64,000 nt of DNA from Paracamarosporium sp. OC-R06-R3. Lineage: Eukaryota > Ascomycota > Dothideomycetes > Pleosporales > Didymosphaeriaceae. How positions within the stretch are numbered: position 1 is the stretch's first letter; each line of letters opens with the position of its first letter. The notes below the pieces were generated by a model, which was given only the letters and a program-made list of their open reading frames with translations, had not been told where the DNA came from and did no database searches. The position numbers and the translations under genes were made by a program. This document shows, in pieces, positions 1-11,440 of the stretch. Where the stretch lies: NCBI GenBank assembly GCA_019828545.1, contig JACVRA010000259.1:62001-126000 (forward strand), written 5' to 3'.

Positions 1-1664
1 ATATAGTACCCTCACCAACTATACGAGGCCGAACGACTCAACCAATCACCTCTAAGGTCGTCTCAACGCAACGGCAATGGTGTCTTCTTGGCAGGGTAAC
101 TGAAAGGGCTCCGTTAGGTCTCAAGGCACCAGCGAGACACGTCTGCGGGCCGTTGGGTGCGGGCCGTGGCTGGAAGCCGTACCCGACTTATTGAGGCTGC
201 GCTACATCGAACCTAAAGGCACGCGAGACCGCGTAGAGCGCGACGTTCGAAACAACATAAGACGAGTCGAATGCACTCTGAACATTTGTTTTTTGACTGT
301 ATACGATTGCGAGCATACCGACGTGCTAACAACTGACTTCCGGAGAGGCATATCGTTCGCTGTTGGCATGCTCTTGAAAGGCGTAGAAGCTTGCATCTGG
401 AGCATTGCAGCACAGCATCTGTCTAGAGGCCTGATGATGCCACTTGCAATTGGTCATCCTTCGCGTCAGCACTGACATCCACGTCCAAATAAAGCCTTAG
501 TCAACTCCATCCTGCAGGAAGCCACTGACAATCCCTGCGAAAAGGCTTATGCCTATTTCTCTCCTGAACGGCATGGAGCATGCCTCATGCTTCGCAATAT
601 GCAACCTTTCACATTTCGAATCCCTTTCTCCGTTGGATTCCGTCTCAGAATTTCCGAGCAACCCCACGCCAGCTTGCTCTTCTGCTGACTCTCCTTTACC
701 CCAAATGGCAAATCAATCCTCGTTCGGCTCGAGACATACCAGCATGTGGCAAACAACCGAATCTCTCAGAACCATTTACTCCCTCAGGATTAGGACATGA
801 CCATATAATGCACCATCGCCAACTCGACCTCAAAAAAGTACTTCTTCAGAATGAGACGCGCGGCTTACTGGCAGTCAGATACGGATAAGCTCAGCTGTAT
901 TGAGGCAATGGGTTATCTCTGTACACGAGGAGGGGAAGAATGCTTACAAAAGACGTACCACAGAGGTCCATGAACCCTCAGTCTAGGACATCGTGTTTTC
1001 TCATCAGCACGGTCGTCGGGTACTATTTGCTAGATGGCCCGTTTTGCTGATTCCGCGTCTGCCGCCTTCGTTGCAGCAGTGCCTTCCCTTAGAGTTCGAA
1101 GAACAAGAATCGATTGCGAGGTATTGTATTCAACAGCAAGCCATAATACGACTTTCCAGTCTAGTCACCTTCAGTTGAGATACGTATGCCGGTAATGGTG
1201 ATCGACTCGAGTGGGTCATTGGGTTTAGGCGTACCGGGGCGTTACCCATCCGGGATCCTTCCCTTAGGATCGGAACGTGGGTGTACGGTAGAGAGATCGT
1301 GGACATAGGAGATGCCGAAGCCGAAGTACGTTGTCCGGTCATAGCGTACCAACCGGACTGATAGGAACCCTACCCTGTTAGGGCGCAGTCAGCCTTCATG
1401 GAGGAAGTTTCTTCAATGCGAAGATTGGCGAATTGCGGCGTGGAGGCTTCGGCATCAGCGTCCGTCTTCGATGCATATCACGTGGGCGATCAAACAGCTG
1501 AGAATCTGGGCATGGTCATCGAAGTATATGGAACAGTGAATAAATAGGGGCGCAGCAAGCCAGCTTCTGCTTTCTCCATTCTGAGTTAGTAGACTTAAAT
1601 TGAAGTCTTATTACGGCTTTTGTTTCAAACCGATCCTGTCAATCTCCATTCATAATTACCAGCC
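1..1664. other. Gene-free left flank
   Basis: I see no convincing gene here. The open frames are short (under about 105 codons), occur on both strands and show no recognisable domain. The last 150 bases before the MFS start presumably hold its promoter and leader; no clear TATA or operator could be assigned. Confidence 0.5.
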
Positions 1665-3349
1665 ATGGCCAGATCTGAGAAGTTCCCTTTACCTCGAGTG
1701 ACAAGCGATATGAGCGTATCTTCAGTTCACTTTGGGGGAGCGGGAGACACAGTTGACCACGAGGATGTTCGCCTGGAGAAGCTGCGTCAGCAGTATCAAG
1801 TACGGGATCAAGAGCAAGTCCTCCGAAGAATCATCTTGCTAACTTAATCAGGCTACCTGGGATGGGCCAAGTGATCCGAACGATCCATACAACTGGAGTT
1901 CTCGACGCAAACTGACCATCGGTGCCGTGGTCTCACTCGGACAACTTATCGCTTACATGTCGGCCAGCATGATCGCCCCAGCGCTAGGCGATATCCAGAA
2001 TGAATTACATACAAATGCTGCCACTGCGCAGGTGATCATGCTGATAACTTTCCTGGGGTTTGCTTTCGGACCATTTGTATTTGCTGTCTTGGCTGAGGCA
2101 TATGGTCGGTGGCCGGTATGGATAATTGGCAATGCATGGTTTATCCTTTGGAATGCTGTCGTTCCATTTGGGAGCTCCAAGGGGCTGATGATATTTGCTC
2201 GGCTGCTGGCAGGTATAGGAGCTAGCGTTGATATCACTGTAAGTATTCGCCGAGACGTTCTTACCTAGATGCCGATATCGCTAACAGTGGGCACTGCGAT
2301 AGCTCGCCTTCCCTGTAATGGCAGACCTTTTCCGCGAAGAAGATCGTGGCAAATCCATGGCCATCGTCTCACTTCTCACGTATGCTGGTCCTGCACTCGG
2401 TCCTATCCTGGGAGGACTTGTAACGCAACTTCTTCGCTGGCAGTGGATATTCTGGATCATAAGCATTGTCAACACTATCGTCACCATCATAGGCATAACT
2501 TTTCTCGAAGAAACCTACACACCCGTTCTTCTTCGCCGCAAACATGCAGCAGAAACTTCTATCACGACCTCCTCGAGATCTTTGCCATGGAAGCCCTGGC
2601 ATTTCGTGAAAGCCGTCAACGTGCACTCTAACATAACCGACAGTATCTTTCGTCCATTACGCCTGTACTGGACTCGTCCCATCATATACCTTGTCGCAGG
2701 GTTACTCGCCCTCGACATGGGTGTATACTGCTTGATGCTCTCCTCGCTCGCAAACCTCTGGATCGACAAATACCACACCTCGGAATTTAAAAGCAGTCTA
2801 CACTACATCGCCGTGGCCATCGGCGCCACCGTCAATGGCCAATTCGGATCTTACCTGATGGACCGCATCTACGCTAGCCTCACCCGCCGCAACAAAGGCC
2901 GCGGCAAGCCTGAATTCCGCATCCCGTACCTGATCCCCGGCCTCGTGCTCATGCCCGCAGGCCTCCTCTGGTACGGATGGTCTGCCGAACACACGCTTTC
3001 GTGGGTCATGGTCGATGTTGGCGTCGCTTTATTCACGGTGGGCAGCTTTACGACTGCACAGTCAGTCAATGCATATCAGCTGGGTGAGTTTTCTGAGCAT
3101 AGTGCGAGCGCGATGGCAGCATCGTGTTTATTGCAGAATGTGATTGGGTTTGTGTTGCCTATTTTCGCGCCGAAGATGTATGAGGCTTTGGGGTATGGCT
3201 GGGGAAATAGCTTGATAGCTTTGCTTATGGTTGGGCTAGGATTTCCAATGGCGGGTGTGTTGTGGTTTTGGGGGGAGAGGATTAGGTCTTGTGGGAGGGG
3301 GGTGAGGGGGGGTGAGGGGGAGGCTGAGGCCAAGCAAGAGCAATTATAG
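1665..3349 (+). CDS. MFS transporter, DHA1-type drug/H+ antiporter
   Basis: A 12-helix major facilitator superfamily transporter of the fungal multidrug/mycotoxin efflux type, expected in the plasma membrane and driven by the proton gradient. Exons are 1665-1799, 1852-2238 and 2303-3349, giving 522 aa; both introns are GT-AG and keep the frame. The soluble N-terminus ends in a WDGPSDPNDPYNWS segment (about residues 48-61), the usual lead-in to helix 1 in this family. The helix 2-3 loop carries AEAYGRWPVW (around residue 130), matching the MFS motif A region. LTYAGPALGPILGG is the antiporter motif C of helix 5, and RWQWIFWI follows it. The C-terminus ends in a basic and acidic tail. The substrate cannot be read from the sequence. 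The next gene, a hydrolase in the same direction, is 764 bp away, so co-regulation is possible but not shown. Confidence 0.9.
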
Positions 3350-4113
3350 ACAGTTTCTAAATCACTAGATCGACAGGACCTTGAAAAGCAAGACAAGGAA
3401 ATGAATGTGTTTTTCTGACGCCCGACGGCATACAAGGTCACGATGGTGACGATACATAGAACACTGGGAGACTGCATTCGTTTTGAGATCTCATACTTCA
3501 CATGTACGCTCGCTCACTCTACACGTCTATTACTCTAATCTCTTTGTCGGTTCGCTAGACTTTCTCAACTCTCCCTGTCCTCCCACTTCGCTTCGCGGTG
3601 TTGGGTGGTACGCATGACGTCGCTCCCCATCTACATCAAACCGCACCCGAACACAGCATCATATACCCATTCAGCCATGTAACATTCCATAAATATCCAC
3701 CTGTACAGCAGCAAGAGATTATCAACACACCCAAGACGTACCACACAAAGGCTTGCCCTGCGACGTTGATCGCAGATCTGCGCGTAACCCGAAGAGGCAA
3801 GGACGGGCGGGATCGCTGGCCAACCATCGTCATTAGCCCTGTACGCCGCCGTAGACCCTGCAGCAGGAGCAATCATCTGCCACTGCTAGAAGCACTCCAT
3901 AGACGCTCTCGATCTTTCACGACACCTCTTCGATCTCGATGTGAAGTGGTCTTGTTCGACTTGCTGCACATGCAACACATCTGGAAAAATCTTTGCACTA
4001 GCGATCCGTGCTTGGCTTGCAATTTGCACTGCCTCGGCAAGCAAGGGTCCAAGAGTCACAAGCAGCATTCCCGCGAAACGTTTTCTCGTCAACCGCGTAT
4101 TGTTTCTTTCATC
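3350..4113. other. Intergenic, MFS to hydrolase
   Basis: Nothing clearly coding. An open frame continues upstream from the hydrolase ATG to 3598, but its residues are low-quality and unlike the family. I therefore treat this stretch as 3' UTR of the MFS gene plus promoter and leader of the hydrolase. Confidence 0.45.
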
Positions 4114-5814
4114 ATGCTGGGACAAATCGTGTGGCGAGGCGTCAGCTTCGCATATGCTTCTTTCAATTTGCTTGCTGTCGTCTTCATCGCGGCTGTGCGG
4201 GATGGAGCGCTCTTCAAGCGGCCCAGCAAGGAGGAGATCCGAGAGCTGCAGATTGGTATGTTCGGCAATCTGATCAATCGACGATTATGAAGCTAAAGGT
4301 TTTACAGCTCAAAAGCAATATTGGAGTGTCAGCCTGAACCCTCTGCCTGGCTTTTCGCATCAGTTCTTCACGCTTAGGAACGGGGTCAAACTGCATTATG
4401 TAAGATCGGTTGGAAGAATGTGGTACTGATACAGGCTGATCAAGTCTTATGTTGTAGGTCGTCAAGACGGAGTCTATGAAGGGTGGTTCTGCCATTCCAC
4501 AGAACGTCGCTGTGTTCATCCACGGTAGGTATAGCACTTTCTCTCTTATGATCGTTGAGTCGATATTGATCACACAAAGGCTTTCCTGATTCTTATCTGC
4601 TTTGGAAGAAACTACTCGGAGCATCTTCACTTGACTCCCAGATTCTCGTCGCGGTTGACCTACCTGGATACGGCGGGAGTGATGGTCTCAAGACGTATAG
4701 TGCGAACGAGGTTTTGGAAGCCATCACAGAGTTCATAATCGGTATACGAGAGAAATACCTGAAGGAAGAGGCAAAGCTGGTGGTTGTCAGCCATGATTGG
4801 GGAGCTGTCATTGCTGCAAGGCTTGCTTCGGAAGCACCTCAGTTGGCTGATCGCTGGGTGATCTCGAGTATTGGCATCGTAGGTTCATCGTTCTCCTTGC
4901 AGCTTCTAAGTATACTAATTATGAACAGCCGGAGCAGGTATGGTCCAATGCCACGACCAAAATTGCTTCTGCGAAGCAGATGCTTCATACATATCTCCGC
5001 CAGCCTCTCCGCATCTCTCTCCTCAAGAATGCCTTTATCACGTTAGAACCAGTACGGAATCAGCTTAGACGCTCGTTCTACGTCTGTACGTACCTTCGTT
5101 GTCTGCCCGAAATAGGCAAAACATCGAATATTAGGCAGTACTAATTCAATACGTGCAGTTATCTTCAACTTACCCTACCCACTCTCGAACATCTTCCCTA
5201 CCTTCGGGAACTACTGGTTCATACGCCTCCTCCACAAAGCCGCCATCGGTCGCCTTGCAGATAAAGTTTACCGCAAGCTGACTCCAAAGGAGGCAGGCGA
5301 CGCCATGGCTTCTTCAGCCGGTCCCAGCGCCGCACAACTTGACGAAACCAACGCTTATCCTGCGACTCTGAAGAATCGAATCCCCCACAACGGCATGCTA
5401 GAGAAAGTCAGAATCTACCGCGAGGGACTCTTCCGTGGTCCTTGGGAGAAATCCATCGAATCGGTCGTCGCTTTGTCAGAAATTCAATCTAACTCCAAGC
5501 GCGGCTCCAGCGGCTCTGGCACAGGCCTATTCGATGATGGCCCGCCAGGTGCGCTCAAAGCACCTGCTACCATCATATACGGCCTTGAAGATCCGGCGTT
5601 TGAGAGCAGGCTGGCACTCGATGGAATCGGTGATTATCTGGCTAAAGAGAGCCAGGTCATTACACTGAAGGCTTCGGGCCACTGGTTGCCGCTTGAGGCA
5701 TGGGGAAGTTGTGTGATTGAGGAGGTTGTAGCATGGGCGTTAAGTGGTGAGCAAGGTGCGCTGAAGGATAGGTTTGAGGGACGTGATAAGGCCAGGTTCC
5801 ATGTGGTGATGTAG
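4114..5814 (+). CDS. Alpha/beta hydrolase, epoxide-hydrolase-like
   Basis: A 470-aa alpha/beta hydrolase with six exons: 4114-4255, 4308-4399, 4458-4524, 4580-4878, 4929-5085 and 5159-5814. An N-terminal hydrophobic segment (about residues 11-27) may anchor it in a membrane. The oxyanion motif HGFPDS lies near residue 99. The nucleophile elbow reads SHDWG with Asp173, as in epoxide hydrolases and haloalkane dehalogenases, not the Ser of esterases. The partners appear to be Asp397 (GLEDP) and His427 (SGHWLP). A cap region lies between them. The likely reaction is water addition to an epoxide through an alkyl-enzyme ester; the substrate is unknown. I chose the ATG at 4114 because the protein becomes coherent there, although the frame is open further upstream. 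Family assignment is strong, exact activity is inference. Confidence 0.85.
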
Positions 5815-6974
5815 ATCGTCGGGTGGTGTCGCGTGTTATAGAGTTGGGTTGGTGTGAGGTATGCGTCCGAGCACATGGTTGGCTAGCCTGGGCGGAACAT
5901 TATGTTTGTATGATACCATTTTGCGAATGAGAAAGCTATGATACAAATTATTTATACACTAAGCATATATTGTGATATTTAACAGACGCTACGAATGCCC
6001 CGGATCTACTCGAGCCCTTCATGATCCCAGTAGCGCCGTGATAAAAATGTCAGTACCCTGTGTCAACCCAGAATATACAATACCAAGGCCAACCATATTG
6101 AAACGGCTGGTATAGCCCTATTGATCTCATCTCATCTTCCCGTACAAACCCGAGCACAGTCCCGGCCGGTGTAGCAGACCTGAATCAGTCATGCGGAAAG
6201 TAGTGTGTGTGATATTACAACGCAGTGCAGGTTTGTTCAAATATAACAAACCCAAAGCAGACACCATGCGTAAGAACAACTGGATAATACCATATTGTAT
6301 ATGATTTTAGCGCTATGCGCAAAATGCCATGGCTCAACCACGGTCGTGTACTCTATCTGTGCGCATAGCATGGAAAGCCCGTCAAGAGCGATACTCAATA
6401 CTACTTGCACACCTAATCTCCATGTTACAATCCTTCCAGGCACACTTTCCTAAGGTCGCCAGCCCATGATCTTCATTCATCCCTTTGCGACGAAAAGCGA
6501 CCTGCGCCGTCACCGGGAAAAAACAGAGAACAGACATTAGAGATTAGAAACGTACTTCAAGGACGAGACGAGACGAGACGAAACACGAAAGAAGATAAAG
6601 CGAAAAAGAAAAAGATAGAGAAATCTAACAACTATGAAAAAAACCAGATAGAACAAAATCCCACCCAGCTGGCACGAGCTACTCGGCCTACAATAAAGTA
6701 CAGACAGTGACTAGGCGGAAACAGGACAGAAAGGTAAGAAAGAAAAGTACGGAAAATACAAGCTCACCAAGCGCCGTATGTCTAGGGTGTATAAAACTCC
6801 AAACTAATCCGATACAGGCACTGGATCCGGAATCCTATCAATCGCACCAGACTCCCCGTGAAAGAAGTAAAACGACTCGATCGCAAACCGACCAAAGTCC
6901 AGGCAACATGTCCACTTGATTGGAAAGAGCCTACAGCTGGAATGAGCGCCTACCTGACCCTTTCTCCAGCTGAA
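5815..6974. other. Convergent intergenic region
   Basis: This lies between two converging genes and should hold both 3' UTRs. It is A-rich around 6540-6720 (many GA/AAAG runs). I see no coding signal, RNA gene or repeat element. Confidence 0.45.
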
Positions 6975-9269
6975 CTAATGCCGCCTCTGGTAATGCTGGG
7001 GATACTGTTGCGGCGACGACGGAGGCTGGGGGTCCCAAGGTCCCTGGTACTGAATCGGATTGCCGTACATATCTATGCCGAGCGCGTTGCTGTAGTCAGG
7101 CTGCATTGGCGCAGTGGGTACTGAGGCTTCGTAGGTGTTTGTGTTGGGGAGCTGGTACTGCATCTGCTGGTCGAACGTCGTCGGGATGGTTGTCCAGTCG
7201 ATGTAATTGCCGACGGTGTCGAAATCGTGTTGCGTTACCATCAGCGGGCTCACGTTGGGGATATCGGGGAGGACGGGCGCTTGGGATATGCCGAGACCCA
7301 GTGGCATTGTTGAAGGGGCATATGCGTTTTGGTAGCCTGACGAAGCCGAGTGGGGTGTCGCTGTCTGGTAACCATGTGAATGCGCTTGCTGTTGAGATAC
7401 GATGGGAAGCTGCTGGAATGTATTCGCGAAAGGGTTGTTTTGTGGTTGTGTTTGAGGTTGAGAGTGATGCTGAGACGAGGCAGGACGTCGGAAAGAATTG
7501 CGAATGCCGCTGAGAACGCTGCCTGTCTCTTTCTCCTTCCCCTTGCCCTTCTTCTTTTTGGTGTTGCTGTCCATTTCTGGGTATTCTCTCCATGATGCCA
7601 TTGTCATACCGTCTTTGAAGTGGTTCGAAATGTGGGTTTCCCGCTTGTCCCAGGTCTCCAGTCGATCACCGCAAAACCCGCACGTCCAGCCCTCTGCAAC
7701 AGTCTCCGCAGCCTTTTTCCAGCGCGCTTGAACGATATCAAATAAAGTGGCATTGTGGAAGTTCTTGATGTGTTGTCTGAGATGATCGGGTCGGTAGAAC
7801 GTTCGATCAGCCGCATCCCTCTTTGAACATTCGTCTATTCGGTGATTCTGCAGAAAGTGCTCTTCGGACGGGTTCTTAGCTAAGCAAAAAGCGCATACCG
7901 ACCCCGAGTTTGTGCGGTTCGGGAAGCTCAGACGCGGGCCATGCAGCATGCACGTCCACCGGGCAGCCTGAGTCTTGGGTCGGTGCTGGGTGTCCTCATG
8001 TCGACGCCACGATTTTGGTACCAGAGCCTTTAGACAGAAAGTGCATTGCCAGGTTTCCTGATCCGTCGAGAGGGGTTGGTCGACAGGTGAAGTCATTGAA
8101 GCTGGCGAAAGGAGAAGAGGAGTTTGAGGCGCATCCGCATTATGGGTTCGCCGGTAATCCTTCTTCTTGCCTCTCCGTGATGGTCGTGTGCGAGACTGGG
8201 AGACAACCGAGGTACGACGGTGAGATTGTTCTGTTTGGGCACTGTCTTGTACATACCCCGAGGTACCCATGTTGGCTTGTGGGGGCTCGGCATCGTCGCT
8301 GTCATCGGCACCCTCCACTTCGCTTCCGCTCTCAACATGGTGTGCGCTCATCTGCCTAGCTCTGGCGTTGGTAAACCATGTGTTTACCTGCTTCTCTGTG
8401 ATTCCGCACTCCTGGGCCAAGGATCGCTTTGTGTCAGCCGTTGGATAAGGATTGTGCTTGTTGGCATCCAGCCAGGCCTGTAGCCGTGTCAATGCAGCTA
8501 TTGGAAGCTTTGAATTTCGACCTGCACGAGATCGCTTGACTCGATGTTCTGGAGATGATGGCGATGATGGCGAACGGTGATTATGGCCGGAAAAGTAGCT
8601 AGAGCAGTCCTGTGATTCTACAGCGTGGGACACTTCGCAAGCCGAGTAGTGTGAGAGTGAGCGGAGTCGTTTCAGTCCTTTCGCTTCCATACCTCCAGGG
8701 ATTTCTAGCTGTGAGAGGATACTTCTATTTGTCGGTAATGATTCGGCTATCTCAGGCAAAGTTTCGTTGATAACGTGTGCTCGACATTTCTGGCATTTGT
8801 TTTGGCGTCCAGGGTTCGTGAGCTGCCAGACTTCACATTCTAGGCAAGTTTGATCAAAGGTTGGGATTTCAGGAAGTACGAAGCTATGGTCTGGCGCATC
8901 TCTTGTTGTGAAGACGTTCAATTGAGTAGTGATCGGATCGACAAGAGAATCTTCTCGTGCCCGAGTATGATCGCTCTGTGGTTTTCCAGTCAGCCCAATG
9001 CCGTCGGGTAAGGCAGCCAATCTACCAACCGGTGCGTTCCAGATATCTCCTCGGTTGAAGATGATTGGAGTATGATTATGAGTATCGTATGTATCGGTAT
9101 CACTTGGTGCTTGTGCTTGAAGCTGATGAACGTAAGCTGCCTTGCGCTGTTGGGCATGTGATAAAATTCGTACCGATGGTGATATCGCACAACTTGTTTC
9201 GTATCCAGAGTCGACAGACCAGATGCTAGAAGCATTGACTTTCGAGCCATAGTTATTTGGAGACAGCAT
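6975..9269 (-). CDS. Homeodomain (KN/TALE-type) plus C2H2 zinc-finger transcription factor
   Basis: A single-exon 764-aa nuclear regulator. The first ATG is at 9269; the frame is open 18 codons further upstream but only to a GTG, so I use 9269. A Cys4 cluster (C-x2-C-x13-C-x2-C, about residues 142-162) is followed by a homeodomain at about 252-305 with the TALE-like HNPYPT insertion and the recognition-helix core NTWFTNARAR. Three or four C2H2-like fingers follow at about 409-429, 459-476, 482-505 and 530-550. The middle is acidic (about 315-332), and the C-terminal third is rich in Gln, Pro and Ser, as in activation domains. The combination of a KN homeobox with C2H2 fingers is a known fungal architecture; target genes are unknown. 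A 30-bp tandem repeat lies 58 bp upstream of the start. Zinc ligand spacing in fingers 2 and 3 is irregular. Confidence 0.85.
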   Translation of the reverse strand: MLSPNNYGSKVNASSIWSVDSGYETSCAISPSVRILSHAQQRKAAYVHQLQAQAPSDTDTYDTHNHTPIIFNRGDIWNAPVGRLAALPDGIGLTGKPQSDHTRAREDSLVDPITTQLNVFTTRDAPDHSFVLPEIPTFDQTCLECEVWQLTNPGRQNKCQKCRAHVINETLPEIAESLPTNRSILSQLEIPGGMEAKGLKRLRSLSHYSACEVSHAVESQDCSSYFSGHNHRSPSSPSSPEHRVKRSRAGRNSKLPIAALTRLQAWLDANKHNPYPTADTKRSLAQECGITEKQVNTWFTNARARQMSAHHVESGSEVEGADDSDDAEPPQANMGTSGYVQDSAQTEQSHRRTSVVSQSRTRPSRRGKKKDYRRTHNADAPQTPLLLSPASMTSPVDQPLSTDQETWQCTFCLKALVPKSWRRHEDTQHRPKTQAARWTCMLHGPRLSFPNRTNSGSVCAFCLAKNPSEEHFLQNHRIDECSKRDAADRTFYRPDHLRQHIKNFHNATLFDIVQARWKKAAETVAEGWTCGFCGDRLETWDKRETHISNHFKDGMTMASWREYPEMDSNTKKKKGKGKEKETGSVLSGIRNSFRRPASSQHHSQPQTQPQNNPFANTFQQLPIVSQQQAHSHGYQTATPHSASSGYQNAYAPSTMPLGLGISQAPVLPDIPNVSPLMVTQHDFDTVGNYIDWTTIPTTFDQQMQYQLPNTNTYEASVPTAPMQPDYSNALGIDMYGNPIQYQGPWDPQPPSSPQQYPQHYQRRH

Positions 9270-9327
9270 GGTTTCGGTACGCCTTGGCCCCACCACGACC
9301 CTAGCAGCCAAGGAATACTTCACCCTC

Positions 9328-9387
9328 GATTGGAGTGATAGTAGGGTTCCCAGGCTTGATTGGATAGATAGTAGGGTTCCCAGACTT
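9328..9387. repeat. Two tandem 30-bp repeats
   Basis: Two direct copies starting at 9328 and 9358 differ at about four positions; a third copy begins at 9388 and fades after GATTGG. Each copy holds a GATAGTAGGGTTCCCAG core. The array sits just upstream of the homeodomain gene, so it may lie in its promoter or leader. Confidence 0.8.
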
Positions 9388-11440
9388 GATTGGCCCCGGT
9401 AAGCAACACCGGGTCAACGCGTTTCGGTAGAGGTTGTCTTCGTTAATGGTGGTCCGCTAGCTGGCTTCGGGTTTGTTGTTCGTCGCAACGCAGTGTCTCA
9501 TGAAATAACGAACCAGTGGATCTGGGCTTCGAGAATGACGGCAAAGGCGACGAGGCCGCCATTCATATTAGCCATCCCACCCCGCATCGCAACAGGACGT
9601 AGTACTCGCAGCATGAAGGTATCGTGTGGCTAAGTGTGGCGCGTACGGTAAGTGATTGGCCTGTATCTATTAACAGCTGTGCAGGGGTGCGCACCGTCCG
9701 CGCTTCAGGGCCCGTATGAGGCTCAGTCATGTTTGGGCCCCCAAGCTAAACTCGTATCGTGTTCGCTCGCTACCTTTTCCGCTGACAATTCACCAAGATG
9801 GCCTCGGAAAAACGTTTCAGCCAATCGGGCCCGCCTGCACAGTAGAGGCGGAACCTGTGGCGGTGTACCGCAGCGGTAAGCTACAGCCAATCGTGTACTA
9901 TGTTTGCATCGCACAGCCATCTCGGATGGATCATCTCATCGGCGGTGGCCGTGGTAAGACGCTTAGGTCGCTGCAGGTTGCGCGCTTCGGCGGTGTGCAG
10001 TGCACGATGTAAATTCTCCAATGGCCGTGCGTGACGTCAAGCCGCAAGGCGATGAATCGCCCGTCGAAGCGTACACCGCACCGGGCCGCATCTCAGGATT
10101 CCCATCGCTGTCGTGGTAGTTCGCGGGCCTCGGGCCCTCCGGTGGCCGTTGACGCCAATCGCTTGACGGCCGCAGTGTCGCTCCGTCAGCACGTGGGTCT
10201 TAAACATGTGGCTCGGTGTGGTGCAGCAGTCCTTAAGGTCATCGTGGTGCTGTTCTTATCGCAGAGCTCGGTATTACCGTCGCTCAAAAGGGACAATGCG
10301 ACGCTTCTTGCATCTATCGACACTATGTACATGAACCTTCGAAGCTGTAGTACCCAGCATACCGCTTCTATCGTCGTGATTAGCCTGTTGATCAACGCAT
10401 GTTGATCGCAAGACCGAAGGGGCCTCCGAACCGCATATTCCAATTGGCGGTAAGTTGATATTTACAAATTCATCTTCGACGCTGAACGGAACCTGGGCCA
10501 GCTGGGACATTGTACAAGGCGATGGTGTCGGACATGTTGCTGACGGAACCCTAGCCGTAGCTATTGCGCCTGAGTCTGGGTTAAACCAGCACCCGATCCG
10601 ATAACAAATTCGCATCCCGATATACCATTGTGGTTGAAGTTGAGACAGGTTTCAGAAAGCGCAGAACCACATCGTTCGTCAAGCTCAACTGTCGCTTCAA
10701 TACATCGCAAGGTAACTAAACACCCAATCCACTAACAAGTCTTTATCTCGATATACAATTACAGTTGAACTTGAGACACGTACTAGAAATGCTTTCGCGA
10801 GATCACATCGCTCATGAGCTGCACTTATCGGCAGCGCGCGCTCTTCTAAAAATTCCTGCAGCCAGATGAATACACAATTTGGTAATGAATGCTAATGCTG
10901 ATATAACATTCCGGAGACACAGATCTACAGAATCCCGCATCGTAGAATTACATCTGTCAACCGCGGACGTTTTGCAGATGTTAGAAAAGTGCGACGGGGT
11001 ATTTGGAAGCTTATGTTGGCCTGTGCACATGTCTCATCCGACTCTTGTTCTACCGAGCTACTTCATCGTGCCATCTCTGCTGAAGCACCTTTCGGGACAC
11101 GGAATCTAGGGATCTGATTTCTCGTAAACCTCGTAGTGTCCTACGCTCAATGGACGGAATCGCAATTCTCCAAATTACCTCCAGGCTGAATTCGTAGTTG
11201 CATAACCGCCGCTAAGACGGGCCTCGGGACAGTTCGAACCCAGGAAATCCTGAACTGTTGCACCCGAACCCGCTCCTACAGAAATGTTTCATTACTCGAT
11301 ATTGATCGTCTTATGTTAGTCGGGTCTGCTAACCGGTACCATGGGCAATCGCGAGCGTCGTGGTTACGTTCATGAGATGCGTATAAATGTAACGGAATCA
11401 TAACCACAAGCGAATAGGGCAGCTCCAGTGTCAAGTCTCC
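9388..11440. other. Gene-free region with decayed repeats
   Basis: About 2 kb without a credible gene; open frames are short and compositionally random. It contains a diverged tandem duplication (see 10592-10853). The last 100 bp should hold the promoter of the GH62 gene; a TATAAA-like element occurs at about 11381 (GTATAAATG), some 60 bp before its ATG. Confidence 0.5.
10592..10853. repeat. Diverged tandem duplication, unit about 131 bp
   Basis: The segment starting at 10592 (CCCGATCCGATAACAA) recurs at 10723 as CCCAATCCACTAACAA, and similarity continues for about 100 bp. Many, though not all, differences are C/T or G/A changes. A third, weaker copy may start near 10850 (a GATATA...CATT core at 10910). 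Decay by repeat-induced point mutation would explain the pattern, but this is inference from a hand alignment. Confidence 0.55.

Noticed and set aside
3598..4113. Upstream extension of the hydrolase frame giving 172 more residues
   Set aside because: The extra part is low-quality (many His/Arg/Ser, no domain) and the family's usual start fits the ATG at 4114.
11225..11260. tRNA-like T-loop string (AGTTCGAACCC)
   Set aside because: The flanking stem halves do not pair and no anticodon arm or acceptor stem can be folded around it.
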